In this document: one piece after another, positions 42,791 to 50,313 of the stretch
Layout: every line of letters starts with the position of its first letter
How positions within the stretch are numbered: position 1 is the stretch's first letter
DNA from: Psychrobacter raelei
GTDB taxonomy: Bacteria > Pseudomonadota > Gammaproteobacteria > Pseudomonadales > Moraxellaceae
Direction: 5' to 3'
Assembly (NCBI RefSeq): GCF_022631235.3
Contig: NZ_CP093310.2
Coordinates: forward strand, 3,065,791-3,129,790
Length of the DNA stretch: 64,000 nucleotides
Program-made: the position numbers and the translations under genes
Notes under the pieces: model-generated
Database searches by the model: none
What the model saw: the letters and a program-made list of their open reading frames with translations, nothing else
What the model was told of the DNA's origin: nothing

Positions 42791-43290
42791 ATTATTTACC
42801 AGTTTTTATAGTATAGTCAGCGAACTGTTAAACGGTTACGGCGCTAACCTCACTAAGCCTACATTTCTCGCTAAGCTTACATTTATAGACCTGATGCTCG
42901 GTTGCCTTGTCACCATTTTAGACGTCTTTGACTATAGCGTTATGTTGTCTTGCTATCTTTATGCTCCGACACCTCTGACACTTATGTTTAGTATGTCTAT
43001 CCTCATTTAAAGAAGCGTACTCTCCGTTAACACCATAGCATTGGAGAGTTATCAGTGTATAGGTTATCCACCATCATTGTTTGGTTTTAATCATCATTAT
43101 AATGATTAAAATAAATCCTTATTTTCTATATGGTTATCTGTACTTAATAAAACCTTACTGATACAATGGATTTAAAACTACTTAATACTGAATAAACTAT
43201 TTCACACGTCAATCAATATAGCCCATTTCAGTCAATACAGCCCACGTTGCTAACTTTCACTTATTCTTAGTCACAACAGGTACACATGCT
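42791..43290. other. Intergenic region before the cytochrome c peroxidase gene
   Basis: 500 bp between divergent genes. It holds an AT-rich inverted repeat (43086-43110, listed separately) and a short direct repeat GTCAATAYAGCCCA (about 43210-43245). An open frame over the first part on the plus strand lacks a ribosome site and was not accepted. No RNA gene recognised. Confidence 0.5.
43086..43110. promoter_or_regulatory. AT-rich inverted repeat upstream of the cytochrome c peroxidase gene
   Basis: TTTAATCAT (43086-43094) and ATGATTAAA (43102-43110) are perfect 9-bp arms around CATTATA. The inner ATCATTAT is Fur/Mnt-like in composition, so metal-dependent control is possible; it lies 180 bp before the start codon. 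Confidence 0.45.
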
Positions 43291-44445
43291 ATGGCTAACG
43301 CTCATCAAAATAACCCGAGAAAGGAAGTCACTTATGCTCTTGTCGGCGTGATTGGTTTCTTACTACTTGTCTTGCTAATCGCCCTTTCTGGATATTTTCG
43401 TCCAGGCGGTCAACACGTCGTATCTAATGAGTCAGAAGATACGCAAGACACAGAGCTAGGTGCTGAGAGCGCCAGTAATACTGATGTAAAGCCGCTTATC
43501 AGCGTTCGTGATGAGCCTGTCGAAACCATTACAGTAGAGGCGATTGAATCGCCTAAAAAAGTAGAGCTGGGTAAAATGCTGTGGTTTGATACCCGCTTAT
43601 CAAAATCAGGAACCTTGTCTTGTAATAGCTGTCATGATCTTGCCAAAGGCGGTACAGACAACATCCCAACCTCAGTAGGCTACAACTGGGCAGAAGGGCC
43701 AATCAATTCGCCGACAGTGTTAAACAGTCGCTATTTCTTGGCACAGTTCTGGGATGGACGCGCCAAAGACCTGATGGATCAGGCCGGTGGTCCAATTGAA
43801 AATCCAATAGAGATGGCATCGTCTCATGAGTATGTTGAACAGGTTTTAAACTCAATCCCAGAGTACAAAGCCTTGTTTAATGAAGCTTATGGCAGCAGTG
43901 GTGATGTCACCATCGATCAGGTAACCGAGGCAATTGCCTTATTTGAGGATACTCTTGTGACACCGAATTCACGCTTTGACCAATGGCTTGCCGGCGACGA
44001 TAGTGCCATCAATGAGCAAGAGCTAAACGGCTACAAGCTATTTAAAGACAGTGGCTGTATCGCTTGTCACAATGGTGCGACATTAGGCGGCAGCTCGTTC
44101 CAAAAGTTTGGGGTCTTTGAGAAGTACACCACACAAAATCTATCTGAAGGACGCTACGCCGTTACTGGAAAGGAAGAAGACAGACACGTCTTTAAAGTAC
44201 CGACACTGCGTAACATTGAGCTCACCTATCCGTACTTCCATGATGGTCAGGTTAACTCACTCGCAGATGCGGTCAATATCATGGGCAAAATTCAATTAAA
44301 CCGTGAATTTACCTCCGAAGAAACCGCAGACATTGTGGCGTTCTTAAAAACCCTAACTGGTGATCAGCCGCAGATTACCCTACCTAAACTGCCGCCCTCT
44401 AACGAGAACACACCGAAGCCTATTCCGTTTGAAAGACAAGGCTAG
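43291..44445 (+). CDS. Diheme cytochrome c peroxidase
   Basis: 384 residues. An N-terminal anchor helix (YALVGVIGFLLLVLLIALSG) is followed by an acidic linker and the CcpA/MauG fold with two heme sites: CNSCH (Cys111-His115), the peroxidatic heme, and CIACH (Cys256-His260), the electron-transfer heme. Conserved segments include SPTVLNSRYFLAQFWDGRAK, GGPIENPIEM and FKVPTLRNIELTYPYFHDGQ. It reduces hydrogen peroxide in the periplasm using cytochrome c electrons. A membrane-anchored rather than soluble form is a minor variation. It could detoxify peroxide made by the exported flavin enzyme if oxygen acts as its acceptor, but the genes are 25 kb apart. Confidence 0.93.
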   Translation: MANAHQNNPRKEVTYALVGVIGFLLLVLLIALSGYFRPGGQHVVSNESEDTQDTELGAESASNTDVKPLISVRDEPVETITVEAIESPKKVELGKMLWFDTRLSKSGTLSCNSCHDLAKGGTDNIPTSVGYNWAEGPINSPTVLNSRYFLAQFWDGRAKDLMDQAGGPIENPIEMASSHEYVEQVLNSIPEYKALFNEAYGSSGDVTIDQVTEAIALFEDTLVTPNSRFDQWLAGDDSAINEQELNGYKLFKDSGCIACHNGATLGGSSFQKFGVFEKYTTQNLSEGRYAVTGKEEDRHVFKVPTLRNIELTYPYFHDGQVNSLADAVNIMGKIQLNREFTSEETADIVAFLKTLTGDQPQITLPKLPPSNENTPKPIPFERQG

Positions 44446-44479
44446 GCTATAAAAAGTAAGCGCCAGAGTAGATTTCGAT

Positions 44480-44514
44480 AAAAAAAACCAGCGATTCATT
44501 CGCTGGTTTTTTTA
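44480..44514. terminator. Bidirectional terminator between the peroxidase gene and thrC
   Basis: ACCAGCGA pairs with TCGCTGGT around TTCAT, with A and T runs on either side; serves both convergent genes. Confidence 0.9.
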
Positions 44515-44542
44515 TGACAAAACAGGTCAATTAAATCTTAAT

Positions 44543-45973
44543 CTAAACGGGTGCTACCACCGCTTTAATCTCATCCGCCACTAGGCTGGCATCATTATCC
44601 AGTACCGTCACATGCTGCTCTAGGCTCTCAATATCTTTGGTATGCTCAGGGCGCTCAATGTCTATCTCGCCAATCGCTTCAAAGATAGTCTCTGAGAACT
44701 TCACTGGCAGCGCTGTCTCCGCACAGATAATAACCTCACCGTCTTTTTGCAGCTCTTGCGCCACTTTGATACCGTCGGCAGTGTGTGGATCGACCAAGTC
44801 GTTATAAGTCTCGTACACTGCTTTGATGGTATTTAAGCGGTCTTGGTGCGTTGATTTACCTGCCGCAAAACCATAACGGCTATTGACTTCCTCTAACACG
44901 TCTGACAAATCAAAGCCGTTACCTACCTTCACCCCATCAAACAGCTCATGCACCCGTTTGCTGTCTTTTTCTAATAACAGATAAATAAAGCGCTCAAAGT
45001 TTGACGCTTTTGAGATATCCATAGACGGGCTTGAGGTCACATACGTTTTGTCGGCTGGGCGCGGCGTATAAGTGCCTTGGTTAAAGAAGTCGTTTAATAC
45101 GTCATTTTCATTGGTAGCGACAATTAAGCGGTCAATCGGCAGACCCATTTCACGGGCAATGTGACCGGCACAGATATTACCAAAGTTACCTGACGGCACA
45201 CAAAAACTGACTTTTTCATCGTTGCTTGTAGTTGCTGCACCGTTTGTTACAGAGAAGTACGCCTTAAAGTAATAAACGATTTGCGCTAGGATGCGCCCCC
45301 AGTTGATTGAGTTGACCGTACCCAAGCTGTATTTGGCTTTAAAATCAGCATCTTGCTGCAATGCTTTAACAATATCTTGGCAATCATCAAACATGCCTTT
45401 GATCGCAATATTATGAATATTGGCATCGGTTAGGCTATACATTTGTGCGCGCTGAAACTCACTCATTTTGCCATGGGGCGACATCATAAATACTTCGATA
45501 TTGTCTTTACCACGCAGTGCATATTCCGCCGCACTGCCCGTATCGCCACTGGTTGCACCAATGATGGTCAGACGCTTGCCTTTTTGCTTTAACACGTATT
45601 CAAAGGCATTACCCAAAAATTGCATCGCCACGTCTTTAAACGCCAGCGTTGGGCCATTAGACAATCCTAAAATATACAAGTCATCTTTGAGCTTGCGTAC
45701 TGGCACAATATCTTCACTACCAAAGACTTCAGCAGTATAGGTACGCTCGATAATGTCTTTTAAATCTGCCTCATCAATATCGGTGGCAAACAGACGCATA
45801 ATGGCAAACGCCAGCTCTGGGTAGCTCAAGTTACGCCACTTATCCAACGTCGCAGCATCAATCTGCGGATAGCTCTCAGGTAGCATCAAGCCGCCGTCTG
45901 GCGCCAATCCCATCAACAACACATCGCTAAAATCCATCGGCTCGGTTTGACCACGCGTACTGATATATTTCAT
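44543..45973 (-). CDS. thrC: Threonine synthase
   Basis: 476 residues. Starts MKYISTRGQTEPMDFSDVLL as in the long (group II) ThrC. The PLP lysine lies in GPTLAFKDVAMQFLGNAFEY, and the phosphate-binding and core motifs are TIIGATSGDTGSAAEYALRG, VNSINWGRILAQIVYY and FCVPSGNFGNICAGHIAREM. It converts O-phospho-L-homoserine to L-threonine. The usual partner hom is not adjacent in the window; upstream is an unrelated AT-rich patch on the other strand. Full length. Confidence 0.96.
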   Translation of the reverse strand: MKYISTRGQTEPMDFSDVLLMGLAPDGGLMLPESYPQIDAATLDKWRNLSYPELAFAIMRLFATDIDEADLKDIIERTYTAEVFGSEDIVPVRKLKDDLYILGLSNGPTLAFKDVAMQFLGNAFEYVLKQKGKRLTIIGATSGDTGSAAEYALRGKDNIEVFMMSPHGKMSEFQRAQMYSLTDANIHNIAIKGMFDDCQDIVKALQQDADFKAKYSLGTVNSINWGRILAQIVYYFKAYFSVTNGAATTSNDEKVSFCVPSGNFGNICAGHIAREMGLPIDRLIVATNENDVLNDFFNQGTYTPRPADKTYVTSSPSMDISKASNFERFIYLLLEKDSKRVHELFDGVKVGNGFDLSDVLEEVNSRYGFAAGKSTHQDRLNTIKAVYETYNDLVDPHTADGIKVAQELQKDGEVIICAETALPVKFSETIFEAIGEIDIERPEHTKDIESLEQHVTVLDNDASLVADEIKAVVAPV

Positions 45974-46147
45974 GTCTTCGTCTTATCCTGTCAAAAGAGG
46001 TCATCAATTTTTGTATCAAAAAGAGTAGCATATTTTTAGACATAAGCCATATTAAATAAACGGCTTATTGGTTTTGTGGTGGGGTATGTGGTAGTTTTGG
46101 CATGTGCGTCATTAATAACTCTATTAAAAAACAGCAAAAAGACAACT

Positions 46148-47077
46148 ATGAATAACATGCTCAGACTCAAATCAACGTTACTAACTCAAGTAGATAATAA
46201 ATGGCATTACCAAGGTGTGCCATTTACAGGGGTTGTCTTTTTTGATAAAGAAGACAGTCAAATAGCGCCCTTTATCGTTCATAACGGTGCTATTACTGAA
46301 CCATATATCTCTCCATGTATAGAAAGTCCACCTTCAATAATGCAGGTTGATCAGTCAGCTATACATAGTCCAGACTGCCGTTATGACCAGTTGCATGATT
46401 GTTGGAATGATGTACGATTGCGTTATCAGGATAAGTCATATGCGGGAATGGTGTATGACTTTGTAGAGGGAAAATGTCTGTATGAGAACTATATCGATGA
46501 TGATGGTTACTCTGGAAACTATATAACTTGGAATACAGACAGTCTTTTGCCAGTAAGTTTTGAATTACTTTATAAACCTGACGGATTAACATATAGTTAT
46601 GATGGATTTAGAGTAGATGAGGTGTTTTTTTCTTATGCGGATTGGCGGAACATGGAAGAAGTGGAGGAAGTTAGAATAAAGTATAATCCAGTTACTAAAA
46701 AAGTTAAAAAATTCTCTGCGACTAAAGGCGTTTTACAAGACAAACCCTATACAAGTTGTCCAATACCTTTACCTGACGTATATAAGATGATCGATAGTTA
46801 TCAAACTTTCACTTTTGATAGCTTTTTATCACTAGGCTTAGATAAAAATATTATCAATGAGCTATTTGACATATGGTCGAATAATAACAGCTTTCAGTAT
46901 GTTGAGAGACTATTAATCAGTGGGTTAGATGGACTAGATGGATTGGCAGATTTTAGTATCTTTAATAACAAGCAGGTTTTTGGTTCATTAACAGAAATAA
47001 TTCCTCTTACAGAGTTCTCATTAGAAACAAAAGAAAGGCTTAAAATGACTGCTCCTAATCTCAAAATATCTCTCTAG
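46148..47077 (+). CDS. Unrecognised protein with MORN/YwqK-like N-terminal segment
   Basis: 309 residues from the ATG at 46148; a GTG-initiated frame 24 codons longer has no ribosome site, and support for either is weak. No confident family. The N-terminus (WHYQGVPFTGVVFFDKED; RLRYQDKSYAGMVYDFVEGK) has the spacing of MORN-variant repeats as found in YwqK-type proteins, some of which accompany toxins as immunity proteins. The second half is acidic and helical with the short repeat GLDGLDGLAD. There is no signal peptide and no membrane helix. Codon use and composition are clearly AT-richer than in the neighbours, suggesting acquisition. An endonuclease V-like gene follows 85 bp downstream on the same strand. 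Confidence 0.6.
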   Translation: MNNMLRLKSTLLTQVDNKWHYQGVPFTGVVFFDKEDSQIAPFIVHNGAITEPYISPCIESPPSIMQVDQSAIHSPDCRYDQLHDCWNDVRLRYQDKSYAGMVYDFVEGKCLYENYIDDDGYSGNYITWNTDSLLPVSFELLYKPDGLTYSYDGFRVDEVFFSYADWRNMEEVEEVRIKYNPVTKKVKKFSATKGVLQDKPYTSCPIPLPDVYKMIDSYQTFTFDSFLSLGLDKNIINELFDIWSNNNSFQYVERLLISGLDGLDGLADFSIFNNKQVFGSLTEIIPLTEFSLETKERLKMTAPNLKISL

Positions 47078-47162
47078 TATTAGTTAAAAGAGTACTGTCT
47101 GATTAAAAAAATAGATGATGTTGTTTATGATTAATTACTGAGCTTAAATTCATCTAAAAGGA

Positions 47163-47693
47163 ATGCCATTGATCTATCTAATCCTAGACGTCCATTACCA
47201 AACCGACCTTACAACGCAAACCGAGACTGCCAAAGTCTCAGGAATACGTTTTCAAGGTATAGAGTTAAATAAGATACTAAGCGAACATATCGTTATCGTA
47301 AACGAAGTATCCCATTATGAGTCAGGACAGTTCTATAAACGAGAAATGCCTTGTCTGCTTGCCCTAATCAATAAAATCGACCAAACAAATGAACGATTCG
47401 ATGTCATTATCATTGATGGTTATGTCTTTTTAGATGGCAAAGAGCAAGCAGGACTGGGCAAATATCTTTATGATAACCTACAAACAAAAAAGCCTGTTAT
47501 CGGTATCGCCAAAAATCAGTTTAAAGACATTAGTGACCATTATGCGGTATGGCGAGGTGTTAGTAAGCATCCACTTTATGTGACCAGTATTGATTTTGAT
47601 ATTGCGGGTGCAAAAGATATGGTTAGCAAATTAGAAGGGAATCACCGTTTACCAAACATCATTAAGCAGGTAGATGCGCTAGGACGAGTTTAG
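47163..47693 (+). CDS. Short endonuclease V-family protein
   Basis: 176 residues. Endonuclease V landmarks are recognisable: Asp9 in LILDVHYQT (first metal ligand), the YESGQFYKREMPCLLALI segment with the catalytic Glu, VIIIDGYVFLDG replacing the usual LVDGqG (second Asp), GLGKYLYD, and KPVIGIAKNQF. Endonuclease V nicks DNA or RNA near deoxyinosine or inosine. It is about 45 residues shorter than E. coli Nfi and diverges in the loop around YVFLDGKEQAG, so it belongs to a divergent branch. The ribosome site AAAAGGA abuts the ATG at 47163; a TTG at 47169 has the correct spacing, so the true start may be there. It lies in the same AT-rich patch as the preceding gene. Confidence 0.72.
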   Translation: MPLIYLILDVHYQTDLTTQTETAKVSGIRFQGIELNKILSEHIVIVNEVSHYESGQFYKREMPCLLALINKIDQTNERFDVIIIDGYVFLDGKEQAGLGKYLYDNLQTKKPVIGIAKNQFKDISDHYAVWRGVSKHPLYVTSIDFDIAGAKDMVSKLEGNHRLPNIIKQVDALGRV

Positions 47694-47828
47694 TATCACT
47701 CACACTACACGACTGAATTGTTAACCCTCTCATTTAATGATATAAATAGCTTATGACGGCTTATTAATAAATCTCAGTCTAAAAGTTTATTTCATCAGTT
47801 AATAACTAACAACAAAAAGGGTAACACC

Positions 47829-48116
47829 ATGGCAGATATCGAAATTGAAAAAAAACACAGCTTAGACTTTAATACCGCCCGTGAACAAGCCAAAAAATGG
47901 CTTGAAAGTGCCAAAGATAAATATGGTATTAATGCCAATTATGTCGAAGGCGAGAACGAAGACAACGTGACAATCACACGTAAAGGCATCGATGGCAAAG
48001 CCACGCTAGATGAAAATAAAATACGTTTTGAAGCGACCTTGGGCTTTTTGGCCAAGCCATTAAAAGGTAAGATCAAAGACGCCTTAGAATCAGGGTTAAG
48101 CAAGTATTTTAACTAA
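47829..48116 (+). CDS. Polyhydroxyalkanoic acid system family protein
   Basis: 95 residues. It matches the PHA_gran_rgn family pattern: IEIEKKHSLDFNTAREQAKK, a Tyr/Asn-rich strand, TRKGIDGKATLDENKIRFEA, and the ending LGFLAKPLKGKIKDALESGL. These small proteins are annotated as associated with PHA granules but are widespread in bacteria with no PHA genes, and their role is unclear. AAAAAGGG precedes the ATG. Monocistronic, with a strong terminator downstream. No PHA synthase or phasin lies in the window. Confidence 0.8.
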   Translation: MADIEIEKKHSLDFNTAREQAKKWLESAKDKYGINANYVEGENEDNVTITRKGIDGKATLDENKIRFEATLGFLAKPLKGKIKDALESGLSKYFN

Positions 48117-48162
48117 TCTACTTTCCAATTGATTGGTATTATTTTGACCCTCATTTATACCC

Positions 48163-48198
48163 AAAAAAGCCCAGCTCTATTATGAGCTGGGCTTTTTG
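48163..48198. terminator. Bidirectional terminator after the PHA-system gene
   Basis: GCCCAGCTC (48169-48177) pairs with GAGCTGGGC (48184-48192), flanked by A and T runs. Confidence 0.9.
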
Positions 48199-48253
48199 GG
48201 TGACTCGTTGACCTTAACAACAAGTTAGAGGTCAATCCTTTTATCTATCACGA

Positions 48254-48261
48254 ACTGGTGT
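48254..48261. repeat. Target duplication of the IS66 element, left copy
   Basis: ACTGGTGT, identical to the octamer at 52073-52080 on the other side of the element; 8 bp is the standard IS66 duplication length. Confidence 0.93.
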
Positions 48262-48308
48262 GTAAGCATCCGACCATCCCATCTTTTTTTCTATTAAAAA
48301 ATGCGAGA

Positions 48309-48340
48309 TAGTGTCCACGATCAAATAATCGTGGACACTA
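48309..48340 (+). promoter_or_regulatory. 13-bp hairpin just upstream of IS66 tnpA start
   Basis: TAGTGTCCACGAT (48309-48321) and ATCGTGGACACTA (48328-48340) are perfect inverted arms around CAAATA, ending three bases before the tnpA ATG. In mRNA that reads in from outside, the structure would bury the translation start, a known device that shields transposase genes from external promoters. It could also be a binding site; the role is inferred. Confidence 0.65.
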
Positions 48341-48434
48341 AGATGACAATACAACCCTCTAATAAACCCAAACGAAGAACTTACAGCCCCGAGTTTAAAG
48401 CACTTTTAGTAAAAGAAGCGACAGACTCAAATCG

Positions 48435-48438
48435 ATCA
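48435..48438. repeat. Target duplication of the IS3 element, left copy (right copy 49627-49630)
   Basis: ATCA on both sides of the IS3 element; four bases is typical of the IS407 group. Confidence 0.85.
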
Positions 48439-48479
48439 TGTAAATACCCCATTCTTAACACAACATCATCGTAGAATAA

Positions 48480-49217
48480 TTAAGCCACCTGCCTGTACTC
48501 AGCAGGTGTCATATCATTAAGTGAATCATGGGGTCTTTCGGTGTTATAAACCTTGATCCAATCCTCAGTCAGCTTACTAACCTCGTTTAAATTGTTGAAA
48601 AGGTAGCAGTCTAAAACCTCATTACGATAACTGCGATTAAACCGTTCAATATAAGCATTCTGATAAGGACAGCCAGGCTCGATATAGTCAATATAGATGC
48701 CGTGAGCTGATGCCCAATCAGTGAATGTGCTAGATGTAAACTCACTGCCGTTATCCACACGAATTTGCTTAGGATAGCCATGCCACTCGGCTAGCTGGTC
48801 AAGGTAGCGAATTACTCGGAGTGAAGGCATACTGGTACCAATATCAATGCCTAATACTTCACGGTTGTAATCATCAATCACATTAAAGGTTCGAAAGCGA
48901 ATATTGTTGTGCAGCTTATCGCTCATAAAGTCCATAGACCAAGTATGACCCAATGCGTTTGGCACACTTAGCGGCTTAGGGTTGCGCGTTGGTAGCCGTC
49001 TTTTAGACTTACGGCGTAGGTTTAAGTTTAACGCGGTATAAACACGGTGTACTCGCTTGTGATTCCATGAGTAGCCAAGCTTGCGTATACGCTTAAAACA
49101 CTTTGGGAAACCCCAACGATTGTGCTTGTCAGTAAGCTTGTTTAAGACATCAATAATCTCACTATCATCAGGTAGCTTAGGCTTATAGTAGTAAGCGGTT
49201 CGACTCATACAGACCAC
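48480..49217 (-). CDS. IS3 OrfB, DDE transposase catalytic part
   Basis: 245 residues if counted from the internal ATG; the physiological product is the OrfAB fusion made by -1 frameshifting. The open frame extends upstream of this ATG to the orfA overlap, giving KKAIAPVPERKVWAQELQAQ after the slip. The DDE core is complete: GHTWSMDFMSDKL (first Asp), IRVDNGSEFTS (second Asp) and YIERFNRSYRNEVLD (Glu), followed by YNTERPHDSLNDMTPAEYR. The HTH_21-type lead YYYKPKLPDDSEIIDVLNKL is present. Confidence 0.95.
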   Translation of the reverse strand: MVCMSRTAYYYKPKLPDDSEIIDVLNKLTDKHNRWGFPKCFKRIRKLGYSWNHKRVHRVYTALNLNLRRKSKRRLPTRNPKPLSVPNALGHTWSMDFMSDKLHNNIRFRTFNVIDDYNREVLGIDIGTSMPSLRVIRYLDQLAEWHGYPKQIRVDNGSEFTSSTFTDWASAHGIYIDYIEPGCPYQNAYIERFNRSYRNEVLDCYLFNNLNEVSKLTEDWIKVYNTERPHDSLNDMTPAEYRQVA

Positions 49218-49294
49218 CTGACAACTAACTGCAATGCTGACATCATACTGCGCCTGTAATTCTTGCGCCCAGACTTTGCGCTCGGGTACAGGCG

Positions 49295-49555
49295 CTATAG
49301 CTTTTTTATGATATCTTCCTGCATTTGCGCTTTAAGGCTTAAATCAGCATACATCTGTTTAAGCCTACGGTTTTCTTCTTCAAGCTCTTTTAGTCGTTTG
49401 ACATCAGAGGCTTCCATACCGCCGTATTTAGACTTCCATTTGTAAAATGTCGAGCTAGCTACCCCGTATTTACGGCACAGCTCTTTAGCAGATATCCCAG
49501 CTTCTGCTTCTTTTAATATTGATACTATTTGGGTCTCGGTCATTCGTTTGCTCAT
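49295..49555 (-). CDS. IS3 OrfA, helix-turn-helix transposase subunit with -1 frameshift site
   Basis: 86 residues: helix-turn-helix (MTETQIVSILKEAEAGISAK, GVASSTFYKWKSKYGGM) followed by a leucine-zipper coiled coil (LKELEEENRRLKQMYADLSL) for multimer formation. Near the end the minus-strand heptamer A-AAA-AAG (49301-49307) precedes the stop by three bases. Slipping one base back there joins it to the orfB frame to make the active OrfAB transposase. OrfA alone is usually an inhibitor. Confidence 0.93.
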   Translation of the reverse strand: MSKRMTETQIVSILKEAEAGISAKELCRKYGVASSTFYKWKSKYGGMEASDVKRLKELEEENRRLKQMYADLSLKAQMQEDIIKKL

Positions 49556-49926
49556 ATTAAAACTCCTTATGCGTATTTTATAAGAAATTCTACGTTTGAG
49601 CTGTGTTATTTTAGGGGATAGTTACAATCAATCGCCAGTATCGCCCGAGAGCATGGCATTAACCAAAACCTTCTACATAACTGGAAACGTCAGTATCAGC
49701 GTACACAGACTCAAACCGGCACATTGCCTGATGCTATCGACAGTCCTGCTGATCCAAACCCGAACTTTATCCCCATCTGCCTTGAACCTGAAGTCACACA
49801 TCTAGGCTCAGCATCCGTCATACAAAACATCAAACTGCAAATCGCAGCCTCAGGATCTGGATGCATAAGCCTCAACATTGCCCAAATTGACACCCAAAGC
49901 TTGATTGACCTACTACGAGGACTACA

Positions 49927-50271
49927 ATGATAGCCATCAACCACATCTGGTTATCCACCACGCCCATGGACATGCGATGTGGTAGTGGCAAACTACTGGC
50001 CCACATCATCACCGAGCACCAAAGTATCCGTCCTCACTGCGCCTACCTGTTTTACAACAAAGCAGGCACACGCCTAAAAGTACTTATTCATGACGGACTT
50101 GGCATATGGCTTTGTAGCCGTCAGCTCGATGATAATAAATTTCATGGCTTAACCAAAGCACTCACCACCACTCAAACTGGCATCAGCATCAACCGTGAGC
50201 AATTTAACGCCTTAATCAGTGGACTGCCTTGGCGTAACATGGGTCAGGATAAATTAACCCCCATTCTATAA
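49927..50271 (+). CDS. IS66 TnpB (Orf2) accessory protein
   Basis: 114 residues of the IS66 Orf2 family: HIWLSTTPMDMRCGSGKLLA, CAYLFYNKAGTRLKVLIHDG, GIWLCSRQLDDNKF. It starts with ATGA overlapping the tnpA stop, indicating translational coupling that is now lost because tnpA is split. Required for transposition in related elements; biochemical role unknown. Not related to IS605 TnpB despite the name. Confidence 0.92.
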   Translation: MIAINHIWLSTTPMDMRCGSGKLLAHIITEHQSIRPHCAYLFYNKAGTRLKVLIHDGLGIWLCSRQLDDNKFHGLTKALTTTQTGISINREQFNALISGLPWRNMGQDKLTPIL

Positions 50272-50313
50272 ATATCAGATGACAGGCAAATAAAACTCTG
50301 GCAACATATCGCC

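Larger units (their letters stand above)
48439..49626 (-). mobile_element. IS3-family element, IS407 group, 1188 bp
   Basis: The ends are TGTAAATACCCC on the left and, inverted, TGTAACTATCCCC on the right. Length, 4-bp target duplication, the OrfA sequence type (SKYGGMEASDVKRLKELEEE) and the overlapping orfA/orfB arrangement with a slippery heptamer place it in the IS407 group. Both reading frames are open, so the element looks functional. It is inserted in opposite orientation inside the IS66 tnpA. Confidence 0.92.
48343..49930 (+). pseudogene. IS66 TnpA (OrfA), split by IS3 insertion
   Basis: The 5' piece runs 48343-48438 (MTIQPSNKPKRRTYSPEFKA... to SNRS) and the 3' piece resumes at 49631 in the same frame (IASIAREHGINQNLLHNWKR), ending TGA at 49928-49930. 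Joined, they give an unbroken 131-residue OrfA with a helix-turn-helix, so the IS3 insertion is the only lesion and precise loss of it would restore the gene. The stop overlaps the tnpB start (ATGA). In the disrupted state translation ends inside the IS3 element. Confidence 0.92.

Noticed and set aside
42720..43010. Plus-strand open frame of 96 codons in the dprA upstream region
   Set aside because: No ribosome site, overlaps the dprA start on the other strand, and its hydrophobic sequence has no family resemblance; probably chance.
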